From contig NZ_CP114065.1 in the NCBI RefSeq assembly GCF_027627575.1, positions 7,254,001-7,318,000 on the forward strand: DNA of 64,000 bases, in the 5' to 3' direction. This stretch comes from Kribbella sp. CA-293567. GTDB lineage: Bacteria > Actinomycetota > Actinomycetes > Propionibacteriales > Kribbellaceae. Within the stretch, counting starts at the first letter, position 1, and every line of letters starts with the position of its first letter. Made by a program: the position numbers and the translations under genes. Under the pieces are notes generated by a model. It did no database searches. It saw nothing but the letters and a program-made list of their open reading frames with translations, and was not told the origin of the DNA. Positions 17,563 to 27,309 of the stretch are shown here, in pieces.

Positions 17563-18024
17563 TCAGGTGGGGAGTTGGGTCCAGAGCCAGTTGGGTCCTT
17601 CGGTTTCGGCGCCCAGGGGGGTGAGGCGAGCTCGGAGGGCTCGGTCGGCGGTGATGACGGTGATCGAGCGGTTGGCGTCTGCTGTGGATGCTGCTGCGAC
17701 GAAGTCGACGATGGCGTCGTCGCCTGAGCCCACGGCCAGGATGAGGTGGAGGGCGGGGAAGTCGGGGTCCGTTGGGGTGCTGGTGACTGCGGCTTTGGCT
17801 GCTCCCTCCAGTACTACGGCGATTTCGGTGGGAACGTCGAGGAGGGGCGGCAGGCTTTCCAGTTGGGTGAGCAGGCGGCGGGCCGCGCCGGGCCGGTCTC
17901 GCCACCAGCCGTCTGGGCGGGAGCCGACGACGTTGGCCGCGTCGATGACCAGCAGATGGGTGGGACTGTCAGCATCGCCGCCGATTGGGCTGTGAGCATC
18001 GCCGCCGGTTGGGTTGTCCGTCAC
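17563..18024 (-). CDS. NYN/PIN-like nuclease-domain protein
   Basis: A 153-residue protein starting at GTG (18022-18024). After a short repetitive Gly/Asp N-terminus the core begins LLVIDAANVVG with Asp28, followed by conserved acidic motifs GSGDDAIVDFV and VITADRALR. This pattern (DxANV, DD, TxDRxLR) is that of NYN/PIN-fold ribonucleases such as YacP/Rae1, in which the acidic residues bind metal. It starts 4 nt after the stop of the TadE-like gene and is probably the last gene of the TadE sub-operon. Its substrate and any link to the Tad system are unknown. Confidence 0.7.
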   Translation of the reverse strand: MTDNPTGGDAHSPIGGDADSPTHLLVIDAANVVGSRPDGWWRDRPGAARRLLTQLESLPPLLDVPTEIAVVLEGAAKAAVTSTPTDPDFPALHLILAVGSGDDAIVDFVAAASTADANRSITVITADRALRARLTPLGAETEGPNWLWTQLPT

Positions 18025-18028
18025 CTGG

Positions 18029-18412
18029 CTAGTTTGCTCCTTCCATTGGCCCGGCTCGGGCTTCGGCAGTCAGTACCGGCGTGCCGAGCATTCCCCACTG
18101 CAGTTCTACGGCCACCAGGATGGTGACTGTTTCGCCGAGCAGTTGGCAGTCACGTAGCTCGACTTGTTGTGCACTGGCGACCTGGGCTGCTGCAGCGCAG
18201 GCGCCGACAGTGGTGGCGGAGCCCGATGCGGAGATTTGTAGCGCTTGTGCTGCGCTGAGGGCTGCTAGGTCTGCTGCTGCATCAGCTCGGTGGTGACCGA
18301 CGGAGACCGCGGCCCACAGCACGCCCACCAGACAGCCTCCTAGTAGGACGAAAGTGATGCCGATTGCCAGCAGGCTTGCGCTTCCTCGGTCGTCAGTTGG
18401 CTGTGTGGGCAT
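18029..18412 (-). CDS. TadE-like protein of the helicase/secretion neighbourhood
   Basis: ATG at 18410-18412 gives 127 residues beginning MPTQPTDDRGSASLLA; an upstream extension of the frame lies inside the preceding gene and is rejected. One hydrophobic segment follows the DRGSAS motif (about residues 12-36), then HHRADAAADLAALSAAQAL and two Cys, the hallmark of the Rv3654c-type TadE-like proteins found with the DECH helicase. The protein should be a pseudopilin-like or membrane-anchored assembly factor. Its start overlaps the end of the TadE gene by 20 nt, indicating coupled translation. Confidence 0.82.
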   Translation of the reverse strand: MPTQPTDDRGSASLLAIGITFVLLGGCLVGVLWAAVSVGHHRADAAADLAALSAAQALQISASGSATTVGACAAAAQVASAQQVELRDCQLLGETVTILVAVELQWGMLGTPVLTAEARAGPMEGAN

Positions 18413-18800
18413 AAGGGAGGGCAGGCTGCTCAGCGTGGATAGTGGCGTCCGCATGGATGTCGAGTTGTGGCAGCGACCGCAGTACGCCGGGCGCGGCAGC
18501 TGGAGCGGCAGCGACTCGGACGTGAATGGTGGAGCCGGTCTGGTTGATGGTGATCGCGGCACCTTTCGGAGCGGATCGTTGACCTAGCTGGCGTGCACTC
18601 TCGATCGACTCACCGCGGGCGGCGGCTCTGGCGGTGTCGCGCGCGGCGTCGATGCAGCGGATGTTCGTGACGACTACACCGACCAGCCACAGACCGAAAG
18701 CCAGCAAGGCCAGCAGAACAGGCAGAACGAAGGCGGCTTCGGCGGTGATCGCGCCGCGGTCGGATCGGGCTCGAGAGTGGGATCGGGACCGGCTGAGCAT
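18393..18800 (-). CDS. TadE-family pilus assembly protein
   Basis: A 135-residue protein with a basic Ser/Arg-rich N-terminus and the motif DRGAITAEAAFVLPV at about residues 14-28, leading into a single long hydrophobic helix, as in TadE pseudopilins (prepilin-like cleavage before the helix). The remainder, exposed outside the membrane, contains the conserved CIDAARDTARAAARG helix. It lies 91 nt downstream of the DUF4244 gene and overlaps the next gene by 20 nt. Confidence 0.88.
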   Translation of the reverse strand: MLSRSRSHSRARSDRGAITAEAAFVLPVLLALLAFGLWLVGVVVTNIRCIDAARDTARAAARGESIESARQLGQRSAPKGAAITINQTGSTIHVRVAAAPAAAPGVLRSLPQLDIHADATIHAEQPALPYAHTAN

Positions 18801-18891
18801 GCGATGACTCCTTTCGATCGGGTGGGCCGGCCGCGGCGTGAGGGGAGACGCCGCGGCCGGGACTGGGGGACGGAACCGACTGGGTCGGCAG

Positions 18892-19101
18892 TCAGATTTG
18901 GACGCCGTCCATGCCGGCGGCCTTCAGGGCGTAGTTGATGATCGCCTTGAGCATCGCCGTCACCGCAGGCGACTTGAGCAGGGCGATGAGAATGCCACCG
19001 AGGCCACAGGCCGCCACGATGCTGACGGCGTACTCCGCGGTGGCGGCGCCGCGCTCACTGCGGTGACGGAAGCGGCGAACGGAAACCAGCGCCTTGGACA
19101 T
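18892..19101 (-). CDS. DUF4244 Flp-like small membrane protein
   Basis: The ATG at 19099-19101 is preceded by AGGAGG with 5-nt spacing, giving 69 residues; longer frames upstream cross the YciI gene and are not credible. The sequence SERGAATAEYAVS followed by a Gly/Ile/Leu-rich helix matches DUF4244 (Rv3656c-like) and resembles Flp prepilins, with cleavage expected near the Gly before AATAEY. It is the probable major pilin-like subunit of this reduced Tad system. It heads the second half of the locus, after the opposite-strand YciI gene. Confidence 0.88.
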   Translation of the reverse strand: MSKALVSVRRFRHRSERGAATAEYAVSIVAACGLGGILIALLKSPAVTAMLKAIINYALKAAGMDGVQI

Positions 19102-19246
19102 GTCGACCTCCTGATCTGCGATCCGGCTGTTCCGGATCGGCTTACTGACAAGGTGCCGTCGTCGACACCCTTGCAGAGAAGGACTTTCTGGCCTGGGGAC
19201 AACTCCCCGAGACCCGATGCCAGCGCGACTCGAAAGCAGGGCTAAC

Positions 19247-19558
19247 GTGACCGGCATGTTTGTTCTGGAGCTGACCTACACCGCACCGCTGGATCGCGTC
19301 GACGAGCACATGGCTGATCACTTGAGCTGGGTGAAGGCGCAGTACGACGCCGGAGTCTTCCTGGCATCAGGGCGGAAAGAACCCCGCGACGGCGGTGTGA
19401 TTATTGCTCTTGGCAATGATCGGCCGGCCATGGAGACGCTGCTGGCGGGCGATCCTTTCGTCGTGGCAGGAGTTTGCGACTACCGGGTGACGCAGTTCTT
19501 CGCCACGACTGTCACCGCGGGCCTGGAGCGGCTCAAGGAGTCGTTGCCTTCAGCCTAG
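19247..19558 (+). CDS. YciI-family protein
   Basis: A 103-residue alpha/beta protein with the YciI signature: LELTYTAPLDRVDEHMADHLSWV at the start (conserved His in the DHLSWV segment) and GGVIIALG. YciI-like proteins adopt a ferredoxin-like fold; enzymatic function is mostly unknown. GTG at 19247 has AGGG 5 nt upstream and is preferred over the ATG at 19256. It is the only plus-strand gene inside the Tad locus, separating tadC from the DUF4244 gene, and its last 9 nt overlap the end of tadC. Confidence 0.85.
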   Translation: MTGMFVLELTYTAPLDRVDEHMADHLSWVKAQYDAGVFLASGRKEPRDGGVIIALGNDRPAMETLLAGDPFVVAGVCDYRVTQFFATTVTAGLERLKESLPSA

Positions 19559-20383
19559 GAAGCTGAGCAGGCCCGAAAGGGAACTGGCGATAGTGGGCAC
19601 GATGCCGAGCAGGACGAACGCGGGCAGGAAGCAGAGACCCAGCGGGACCACCGACCGCGATTCGACCGCGCGGGCGTGCTCCTCCGCGGTCCAGCGGCGG
19701 GCTTGCCGGGTGTCGTTGGCTTGGTGTTCGAGGATGCCGGCCAGTGGCGCGCCGGAGCGGAGTGCTCGTTGGGTGGCACGGGCGAACGTGGCGCAGGCGG
19801 GCTCCTTGAGCAGGCAGGACCAGGCGTCGATCGGGTCAGCGCCGAGACTCAGGCGGCGCTCGACTTCGGCCAGCAGATCCGCGAGTGGGCCTCCGAGAGA
19901 TTGCGCGACGACGGCGATCGAGGCTTGCGGTGGACGCCCAGCTCGAAGGCAGGCGGCGAGAAGGTCGACTGCCAGGGGCAGGTCGGCGACCAACTGCGCC
20001 GTACGTCGGCGCGTGGCCGCGGGTTCCAGTCGGCTGAGAACTGCCGGGGTGGCGAGGAAGACAAGCGCCGCGGGAAGCAGGCCTGCGGCCAGGCCGAGGA
20101 CGAGAAGAACTGCGGACGCAGCCAGGGCGGCAACCGTGAGGTGACGCCGACGAGTGGCTGGTGGCACCTGCTTTGTGGATACGAGACTGAACGGCCAGCA
20201 CTTGGTGAGAGGCCGATGCCTTCCTAGCCGCCGACGCCCGGGTGGAGTTGGCAGGAGGAGCACGAGCGCCAGAGCCGCAGCCAAGGCCGGGAGAAGCGCG
20301 CTCGGCACGGCGATCGGAAACGAGGGCGTCGGCGGAAGGGAGTGGGGCGCGGCGATCATCACGGTCAGCGTTGGGGTGAGCAT
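19550..20383 (-). CDS. tadC: TadC-like type II secretion system F-family membrane protein
   Basis: A 277-residue membrane protein with hydrophobic segments near residues 20-45, 85-115 and 245-275, and a cytoplasmic T2SSF domain between them (LPLAVDLLAACLRAGRPP, a characteristic helix, then RRLSLGADPIDAW). This is the shorter of the two platform proteins and pairs with TadB to form the inner-membrane base that connects the ATPase to pilin extrusion. It starts 3 nt after the tadB stop and is co-transcribed with cpaE-tadA-tadB. Confidence 0.87.
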   Translation of the reverse strand: MLTPTLTVMIAAPHSLPPTPSFPIAVPSALLPALAAALALVLLLPTPPGRRRLGRHRPLTKCWPFSLVSTKQVPPATRRRHLTVAALAASAVLLVLGLAAGLLPAALVFLATPAVLSRLEPAATRRRTAQLVADLPLAVDLLAACLRAGRPPQASIAVVAQSLGGPLADLLAEVERRLSLGADPIDAWSCLLKEPACATFARATQRALRSGAPLAGILEHQANDTRQARRWTAEEHARAVESRSVVPLGLCFLPAFVLLGIVPTIASSLSGLLSFLG

Positions 20384-20386
20384 CGG

Positions 20387-21376
20387 TCAGGTGGCTTGGC
20401 GGGAGCGGCGGCTGGGTTCCCATGGAGGTCTGGTTTGGTGGTTGGTCCAGTGAAGGCCAACAGTGATGAGAGCCAGACCCAAGGCCAGGCAGAGCCAGCC
20501 CGGTGGGGTCTGGGTGAGGAACGTCAGCGGGTCGGCGCCAAGGGCATAACCGAGGGCTGTGCCGAAGGCGGGGAGGACTGCGAGCAGGCGGGCAGTGGCT
20601 CGTGGGGCGGCGATGCCGGCGGTGATCTGGCGGCGGATCATCTCGTCGGCCCGAAGTGAGTTGGCCAGGCGTTCGGTGATCTGGGCGAAGGCGGCGCCGG
20701 ATTCGTCGGCTACTCGCCAGGCCGCAGAGAGCGCTCGGAGCCCTTCGTTTCCTGGGGGTTCGGCCAGAAGGTCGAGGAGTGCGGGCACGTCGCCGCCGAG
20801 TTTGGCGGCGGCCGAGGCCACCTCGAGGTCGGGGCAGACTGTGGCGGCGCCTTCGAGGGCGGCTGCCGGTGGGCGGCCGGCGCCCAACTCGGCGGCCAGG
20901 ACGTCGCAGGCCTCGATGACGGCGGATCGTTTGGCCGTGGCGGCTCGCGCTTGGAGGGTGCGTGCACGTTGGCTGATGACCACTGCAGCGATGGCGCCTG
21001 CCGTCAGGGCGATCACGATCACCGATGGGTCGGCCGAGGCGGTGATCAAGATGCCTAGAGCAACTATTGCGGTGATTGTGCCGAGGCGCCGGGCTGTCGA
21101 ACGGGTGAAGGCAGCGGAACCACTCGAGAGCTGAGATCGACCGCGTTGCCACGGTGGAGTCGAAGCATGCGTCAGCGCTGACCCGGGCGCGAACGCAGAC
21201 CCAGGCGTACGCGCAGACCCAGGTGTACGCGCAGACCCAGCCGTACGTGCGGACCCAGGCGTAGGCCGGGTTCGGCGTTGGGGAGTAGGCGCGTCGAGGC
21301 GGTGCAGAGCGCGAGTAGGTGTTGGCAACAGTGCCAGGACGGTGATCAAGGCCAGCAGTGCGGTCACGGTCGGCAT
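20387..21376 (-). CDS. tadB: TadB-like type II secretion system F-family membrane protein
   Basis: A 329-residue platform protein. The start overlaps the tadA stop by one nucleotide. Residues 1-25 are hydrophobic, residues about 35-70 form a low-complexity region of repeated GSARTP units encoded by 18-bp repeats, and membrane segments follow at about 95-130, with the T2SSF domain (SAVIEACDVLAAELGAGRPP) and two C-terminal membrane helices. With TadC it forms the inner-membrane platform of the Tad/Flp apparatus. The repeat-coded insert lies in what should be a loop and is not a usual part of the family. Confidence 0.87.
   Translation of the reverse strand: MPTVTALLALITVLALLPTPTRALHRLDAPTPQRRTRPTPGSARTAGSARTPGSARTPGSAFAPGSALTHASTPPWQRGRSQLSSGSAAFTRSTARRLGTITAIVALGILITASADPSVIVIALTAGAIAAVVISQRARTLQARAATAKRSAVIEACDVLAAELGAGRPPAAALEGAATVCPDLEVASAAAKLGGDVPALLDLLAEPPGNEGLRALSAAWRVADESGAAFAQITERLANSLRADEMIRRQITAGIAAPRATARLLAVLPAFGTALGYALGADPLTFLTQTPPGWLCLALGLALITVGLHWTNHQTRPPWEPSRRSRQAT
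21195..21266 (-). repeat. Four 18-bp tandem repeats inside tadB
   Basis: Units of GCAGACCCAGGCGTACGC start at 21195, 21213, 21231 and 21249, with one or a few changes in later copies. In frame they encode hexapeptides related to GSARTP, so changes in copy number would lengthen or shorten TadB without a frameshift. Confidence 0.8.
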
Positions 21377-22533
21377 CAGGCTGCTCCGGCGAGGTGGTGG
21401 GTGAACAGGGTCGCGCCCGGGTGGAACCTCGGCGGACCGGTGGGAGTGAACTCGATGGCGGGGATGGTGACGGCCTGGCCGGTGGGAGTGCGGGTGACGG
21501 CTCGGATCTCGGCTATTCGGCGGACGCCGGTAGGTCCCCGGGTCAGATGGATCACCGCTTGGAGGGCCGAGGAGATCTGACTGTGGATGGCTTCCCGGGT
21601 CAGTCCGGCCAGTGCGCCCAGTGCCTCCAGACGCGCTGGGATGTCAGCGGCCGAGTTCGCGTGGACCGTGCCGCAACCGCCTTCGTGGCCGGTGTTGAGG
21701 GCGCTCAGCAGGTCGACCACCTCGGCGCCCCGGACCTCGCCGACGACCAGACGATCGGGGCGCATCCGCAGGGCTTGACGGACCAGGTCGCGCAGGGAGA
21801 TCTCGCCCGCGCCCTCGACGTTGGGTGGTCGGGCTTCCAGGCGGATCACGTGCGGGTGATCGGGATGAAGCTCACCGGCGTCCTCGACCAGGACCAGGCG
21901 ATCATCGGGATCGGCCAACGACAGCAGAGAGTTCAGCAGGGTGGTTTTGCCCGTCCCGGTGCCGCCGCTGATCAGGAAGGCGACCCGAGCCAGCAGGAGA
22001 TCTCGCAGGAGAGGAGCGCCCCCGGCCGGAAGCGAGCCCGCGGCGACCAGTTCGTCGAGGGTGAAGATCTTGCGTGAGGGGATCCGCAGCGAGAGGCAGG
22101 TGCCGGGGGCGGCGATCGGGGACAGGACAGCGTGGAAGCGAGTGCCGTCGGGAAGCCGGACATCGACGTACGGCGTGGCGTCGTCGAGGCGGCGACCGGC
22201 GGCTGCAGCCAGGCGCGTGGCGAGCCGGCGAACGGCTGCCTCGTCGCCGGTCGGAAGCGAGATGCGTTCGAGGCCCGAGCCGCGGTCGATGAAGACTTCG
22301 TTGGGTCCGTTGACGAGGATGTCGGTGATCCCAGGCTCTGTCAGCAAGCCGTCGAGCGGGCCGGCGCCGAGCGCGTCGCGACGCAGCGCCTCCATCACGG
22401 CGAGCACGGTCGAGTCGCCGAAGAGGTGTCCGTCGGCACGCAGCACCGCGGCGACCCGGGCAGCGGTCGGCTCGGCTCCGTGCGCGGCGAGAGTGGTGCG
22501 GACGCGTTCGAGCAGGTCGGTGGAGATGTTCAT
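21376..22533 (-). CDS. tadA: TadA/CpaF-family secretion ATPase
   Basis: A 385-residue VirB11/TadA-type ATPase that powers pilin assembly. Visible landmarks are [16 protein letters not shown] in the N-terminal domain (about 69-84), Walker [11 protein letters not shown] at 189-198, Walker B-like [12 protein letters not shown], and the His box GTVHANS. The first four nucleotides overlap the end of the cpaE-like gene and its stop overlaps the tadB start by one base. It belongs to the clade found with the DECH helicase in actinobacteria. Confidence 0.93.
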   Translation of the reverse strand: MNISTDLLERVRTTLAAHGAEPTAARVAAVLRADGHLFGDSTVLAVMEALRRDALGAGPLDGLLTEPGITDILVNGPNEVFIDRGSGLERISLPTGDEAAVRRLATRLAAAAGRRLDDATPYVDVRLPDGTRFHAVLSPIAAPGTCLSLRIPSRKIFTLDELVAAGSLPAGGAPLLRDLLLARVAFLISGGTGTGKTTLLNSLLSLADPDDRLVLVEDAGELHPDHPHVIRLEARPPNVEGAGEISLRDLVRQALRMRPDRLVVGEVRGAEVVDLLSALNTGHEGGCGTVHANSAADIPARLEALGALAGLTREAIHSQISSALQAVIHLTRGPTGVRRIAEIRAVTRTPTGQAVTIPAIEFTPTGPPRFHPGATLFTHHLAGAA

Positions 22534-23654
22534 GCCGCGAGCGATCCGTAGAGACCGAACAGCTCGAGTATGTCGGTGGCTGCCCGTCCCAACGCGCTGC
22601 GTGGCCGGGGATCGAAGCGGCCCTCGTCCAGCAGCGAAGGCAGGTCGCGCTCGAACCCGAGCTTGGCAGCCAACGGCAACGACAGGTGGTCCGCGACGTC
22701 GAGAGCGGACAACCCGTTGAGCCCAGGCTCCCTGGCCACCACGCGCAGATCGTGGGCAACCTCCCGCAACGGCGCGACCAGCCGGGCCGCGGCAGCACAG
22801 GAACGCACGTCACGAGGAACCACCACCAGCGTCGAGGTCGCGCGGACGAACGCCTCCTCGGCGGCCGGATCAGATCGTCGCGGCAGATCGACGACGACCA
22901 GATCGCTGCTGCGTTGGGCCGCACCCAGCACCGATCTCATCGCCTCCGGTGGCAGAGCCGCGACGTCCGATCTGTCCCAGGACAGGACCGCGAGCCCGTC
23001 GACGAGCGGCAGCGCTGCTCGCAGGGCACCCGCGCTGACCCGGCCTGCGGCGTTCAGCAACGCGGGCCAGCGGGACCCTTCGCAGGCCTCGCTACCCAGC
23101 ACCAGCTCTATGCCGCCGCCCAGCGGGTCACCGTCGATCAGCATGCTGCGCAAGCCATACCTGCCGGCGGTGACCGCGACGGCGGCGGCGAGCGTGGTCG
23201 CGCCAGCCCCACCACAGCCGCCTACGAAAGCCAGCGTGACGGCCGTCCTGACACCGCCGTCGAGGGCGTCGGCCAGCTTGTCGCCGAGCACGCTTTCGTC
23301 GGCTGGTAAGCCGAACACACCTTCAGCGCCGATCGCGAGGGCGTGGCGATAGGCCGCCGCTTCCCCGGCTTCCGGATCGGCAGCAACCACCCGCCCGCGC
23401 CCGCCGAACGCACGCGTGGCGACCAGCACACCTGAGCGGCGGACCGGTTGCGAGCGGGCCAGCGGCTCGGCCAGATCCTGGCCGACCACCACGAGAGTGG
23501 CGGTCTGCCAGTTGCGGCGCAGCCCGAGGAGATCTCGCTCCACGCGCGGCGTCACCTCGGCGGCCGCGGCGAGGCGGAGCAGGTCGTCCAGCAGCAGCTC
23601 GTCGGCGGTGGCCAGCAGGACGGCCGGCGCAGGCATCGAAAGAAGGTTGTCCAT
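22530..23654 (-). CDS. CpaE/Ssd-like septum-site-determining protein with degenerate P-loop
   Basis: A 374-residue MinD/ParA-superfamily protein, the first gene of the Tad operon and similar in position to mycobacterial Rv3660c (ssd). Residues 1-135 are a receiver-like domain. The ATPase domain begins at about 138, but the expected KGGxGKTT loop reads GGCGGAGATT at 145-154: both lysines of the deviant Walker A are missing, so ATP hydrolysis is doubtful. The later motifs LIDGDPLGGGIEL and VVVDLPRR remain. Family members localise Tad machinery or affect septum placement. No clear ribosome binding site precedes the ATG at 23654; a second start at 23636 is possible. Confidence 0.85.
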   Translation of the reverse strand: MDNLLSMPAPAVLLATADELLLDDLLRLAAAAEVTPRVERDLLGLRRNWQTATLVVVGQDLAEPLARSQPVRRSGVLVATRAFGGRGRVVAADPEAGEAAAYRHALAIGAEGVFGLPADESVLGDKLADALDGGVRTAVTLAFVGGCGGAGATTLAAAVAVTAGRYGLRSMLIDGDPLGGGIELVLGSEACEGSRWPALLNAAGRVSAGALRAALPLVDGLAVLSWDRSDVAALPPEAMRSVLGAAQRSSDLVVVDLPRRSDPAAEEAFVRATSTLVVVPRDVRSCAAAARLVAPLREVAHDLRVVAREPGLNGLSALDVADHLSLPLAAKLGFERDLPSLLDEGRFDPRPRSALGRAATDILELFGLYGSLAA

Positions 23655-23845
23655 GCCCTAGAAGGTGCCGTCGTTCGAGCCCCGCGGCGCAAGAAATACC
23701 CAGCCTGTGGAGAACTGTCGGATCTCCGTCACCAGCGGCAACCCGCCATCGCGACCCGGAGACCTGCGGCAGCCGAAGAGCTACGGTTCGTTTCGAAGAG
23801 TCTTTAACTAAGTTTCTCTCAGAAGGCTCAGAAGTCGTCCACTCG

Positions 23846-23864
23846 TGGACATCAACTGGACATC
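23846..23864 (+). promoter_or_regulatory. Direct repeat upstream of the first chitinase gene
   Basis: TGGACATC occurs at 23846-23853 and again at 23857-23864, an 11-bp centre-to-centre spacing, about 40-55 nt before the chitinase start and next to an AT-rich patch at about 23795-23825 that may hold the promoter. Direct repeats at chitinase promoters are known in Streptomyces, but these do not match that sequence. Confidence 0.45.
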
Positions 23865-23901
23865 CGTGCAGTGCTCAGCTCCTAAATGGAGGACCCGCCC
23901 C

Positions 23902-25662
<1,761 letters not shown>

Positions 25663-25690
25663 TCACGTACCGCCCTCTGATCGGAGCATG

Positions 25691-27247
25691 ATGAAACGCA
25701 AGAAGATCACGATCGCGATCGCCGCGATCGCGGCAGCAGTGACCTCCTTCCTGGTCGCGCCGGCCGCCCAGGCCGCGCCGGTGAGCGCCTCGTTCACCAA
25801 GGTGTCGGACTGGGGCAGCGGATTCGAGGGCAAGGTGACCGTCACCAACGGCACCTCCGCCGCGATCAGCACCTGGTCGATCGCCCTGGACTTCCCGTCC
25901 GGCTACAACGTCAGCAGCTCGTGGGACGCGGTCCGCAGTACCAGCGGGCTGACCCACACGTTCACCCCGCCGACTTGGGCAGGGCCTCTCGCCCCCGGGG
26001 CCAGTGTCACCTTCGGCTTCAACGGCAGCCCGGGCAACTTCCCTGGCATCGCCGCCTGCCGCCTCAACGGCGGATCCTGTACTGGCGGAGGCGGCGGGAC
26101 AGTCCCCGGCGCACCCAGCGGACTGGCCGGTACTTCGACCGCCTCGTCCGTGACCCTCAACTGGTCGGCTGCTAGCGGAGCCACCAGCTACAACGTCTAC
26201 CGCAACGGCAGCAAGGTCGGTACGCCGACCGGTACGTCGTACACGGACTCCGGGCTGACCGCCAACACGGCGTACAGCTATCAGGTCAGTGGTTCGAACA
26301 GTGCGGGCGAAGGCGCCAAGAGCGGCGCCGTCTCCGTGACGACCAAGACCGGCGGCACCGATCCCGACCCGGGCGGCACCCGCAGGGCAGCGCCGTACCT
26401 CTACATGGGCTGGGGCGACCCGCCGAACCCGGCCACGGTCATGAACGCAACGGGCATCAAGTGGTTCACGATGGCCTTCATCCTGTCGTCCGGCGGCTGC
26501 AACCCGGCCTGGGACGGCGTACGGCCGCTGCAGGGCAGTGCTGATGCCACCGCGATCGCGCAGATCCGTGCGGCCGGCGGCGACATCGTGCCGTCGATCG
26601 GCGGCTGGAGCGGTAACAAGCTCGGTCCGAACTGCAGTACGCCGGAAGCACTGGCCGGCGCCTACCAGAAGGTCATCAGCGCCTACAACCTGAAGGCGAT
26701 CGACGTCGACATCGAGAACTCCGACGAGTTCGAGAACGAGGTCGTCCAGGACCGGATCCTGACCGCGCTGAAGATCGTCAAGCAGAACAACCCCGGGATC
26801 CAGACGATCCTGACCTTCGGCACCTCGACCACCGGCCCGAACTACTGGGGCAACCGGCTGATCGAGCGGTCCAAGGCGCTCGACGCGAACATCGACATCT
26901 TCACCCTGATGCCGTTCAACTTCAGTAGCGCCAACATCTATACCGACACGGTCGGCTCGTCGGTCGGCCTGAACAACAAGCTGAAGTCCGTCTTCGGCTG
27001 GACCACCGCCCAGGCCTACGCCCACCAGGGCATCTCCGGCATGAACGGTCTGTCCGACCAGCAGGAGCTGACCACCGCGGCCGCCTGGCAGAACATCACC
27101 AACTGGTCCAAGACCAACGGGATCGGGCGACTGGCGTTCTGGTCGGTCAACCGCGACCGTGGCTGCGCGGGCGGCGGCGTCGTCGCCAACTGCAGCGGGA
27201 TCGCCCAGTCCGACTGGGAGTTCACCCGCATCACCGCAGGGTTCTAG
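25691..27247 (+). CDS. Secreted GH18 chitinase with N-terminal CBM2 and Fn3 domain
   Basis: Two adjacent ATG codons exist at 25688 and 25691; the second is better placed relative to GGAG at 25683-25686. The 518-residue enzyme has a signal peptide (about 1-28), a CBM2 domain (about 30-120, with VSDWGSGFEGKVTVTN and NGSPGNFPG), a Gly linker, a fibronectin type III domain (about 136-220) and a GH18 domain of the ChiC/ChiD-like type (about 232-518). The catalytic motif reads AIDVDIEN near residue 337, retaining the DxDxE core. Non-chitin specificity is possible because CBM2 also binds cellulose. A perfect hairpin follows. Confidence 0.92.
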   Translation: MKRKKITIAIAAIAAAVTSFLVAPAAQAAPVSASFTKVSDWGSGFEGKVTVTNGTSAAISTWSIALDFPSGYNVSSSWDAVRSTSGLTHTFTPPTWAGPLAPGASVTFGFNGSPGNFPGIAACRLNGGSCTGGGGGTVPGAPSGLAGTSTASSVTLNWSAASGATSYNVYRNGSKVGTPTGTSYTDSGLTANTAYSYQVSGSNSAGEGAKSGAVSVTTKTGGTDPDPGGTRRAAPYLYMGWGDPPNPATVMNATGIKWFTMAFILSSGGCNPAWDGVRPLQGSADATAIAQIRAAGGDIVPSIGGWSGNKLGPNCSTPEALAGAYQKVISAYNLKAIDVDIENSDEFENEVVQDRILTALKIVKQNNPGIQTILTFGTSTTGPNYWGNRLIERSKALDANIDIFTLMPFNFSSANIYTDTVGSSVGLNNKLKSVFGWTTAQAYAHQGISGMNGLSDQQELTTAAAWQNITNWSKTNGIGRLAFWSVNRDRGCAGGGVVANCSGIAQSDWEFTRITAGF

Positions 27248-27252
27248 AACCG

Positions 27253-27287
27253 GTACTGCGGCGGGCCTCGGTGGCCCGCCGCAGTAC
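27253..27287. terminator. Strong hairpin terminator between convergent genes
   Basis: Perfect 15-bp stem GTACTGCGGCGGGCC at 27253-27267 with its complement at 27273-27287 and a 5-nt loop. It begins 6 nt after the chitinase stop and lies 23 nt before the end of the convergent SGNH hydrolase gene. Confidence 0.85.
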
Positions 27288-27309
27288 CCGGCACGTTGTC
27301 GGAAAAGAG

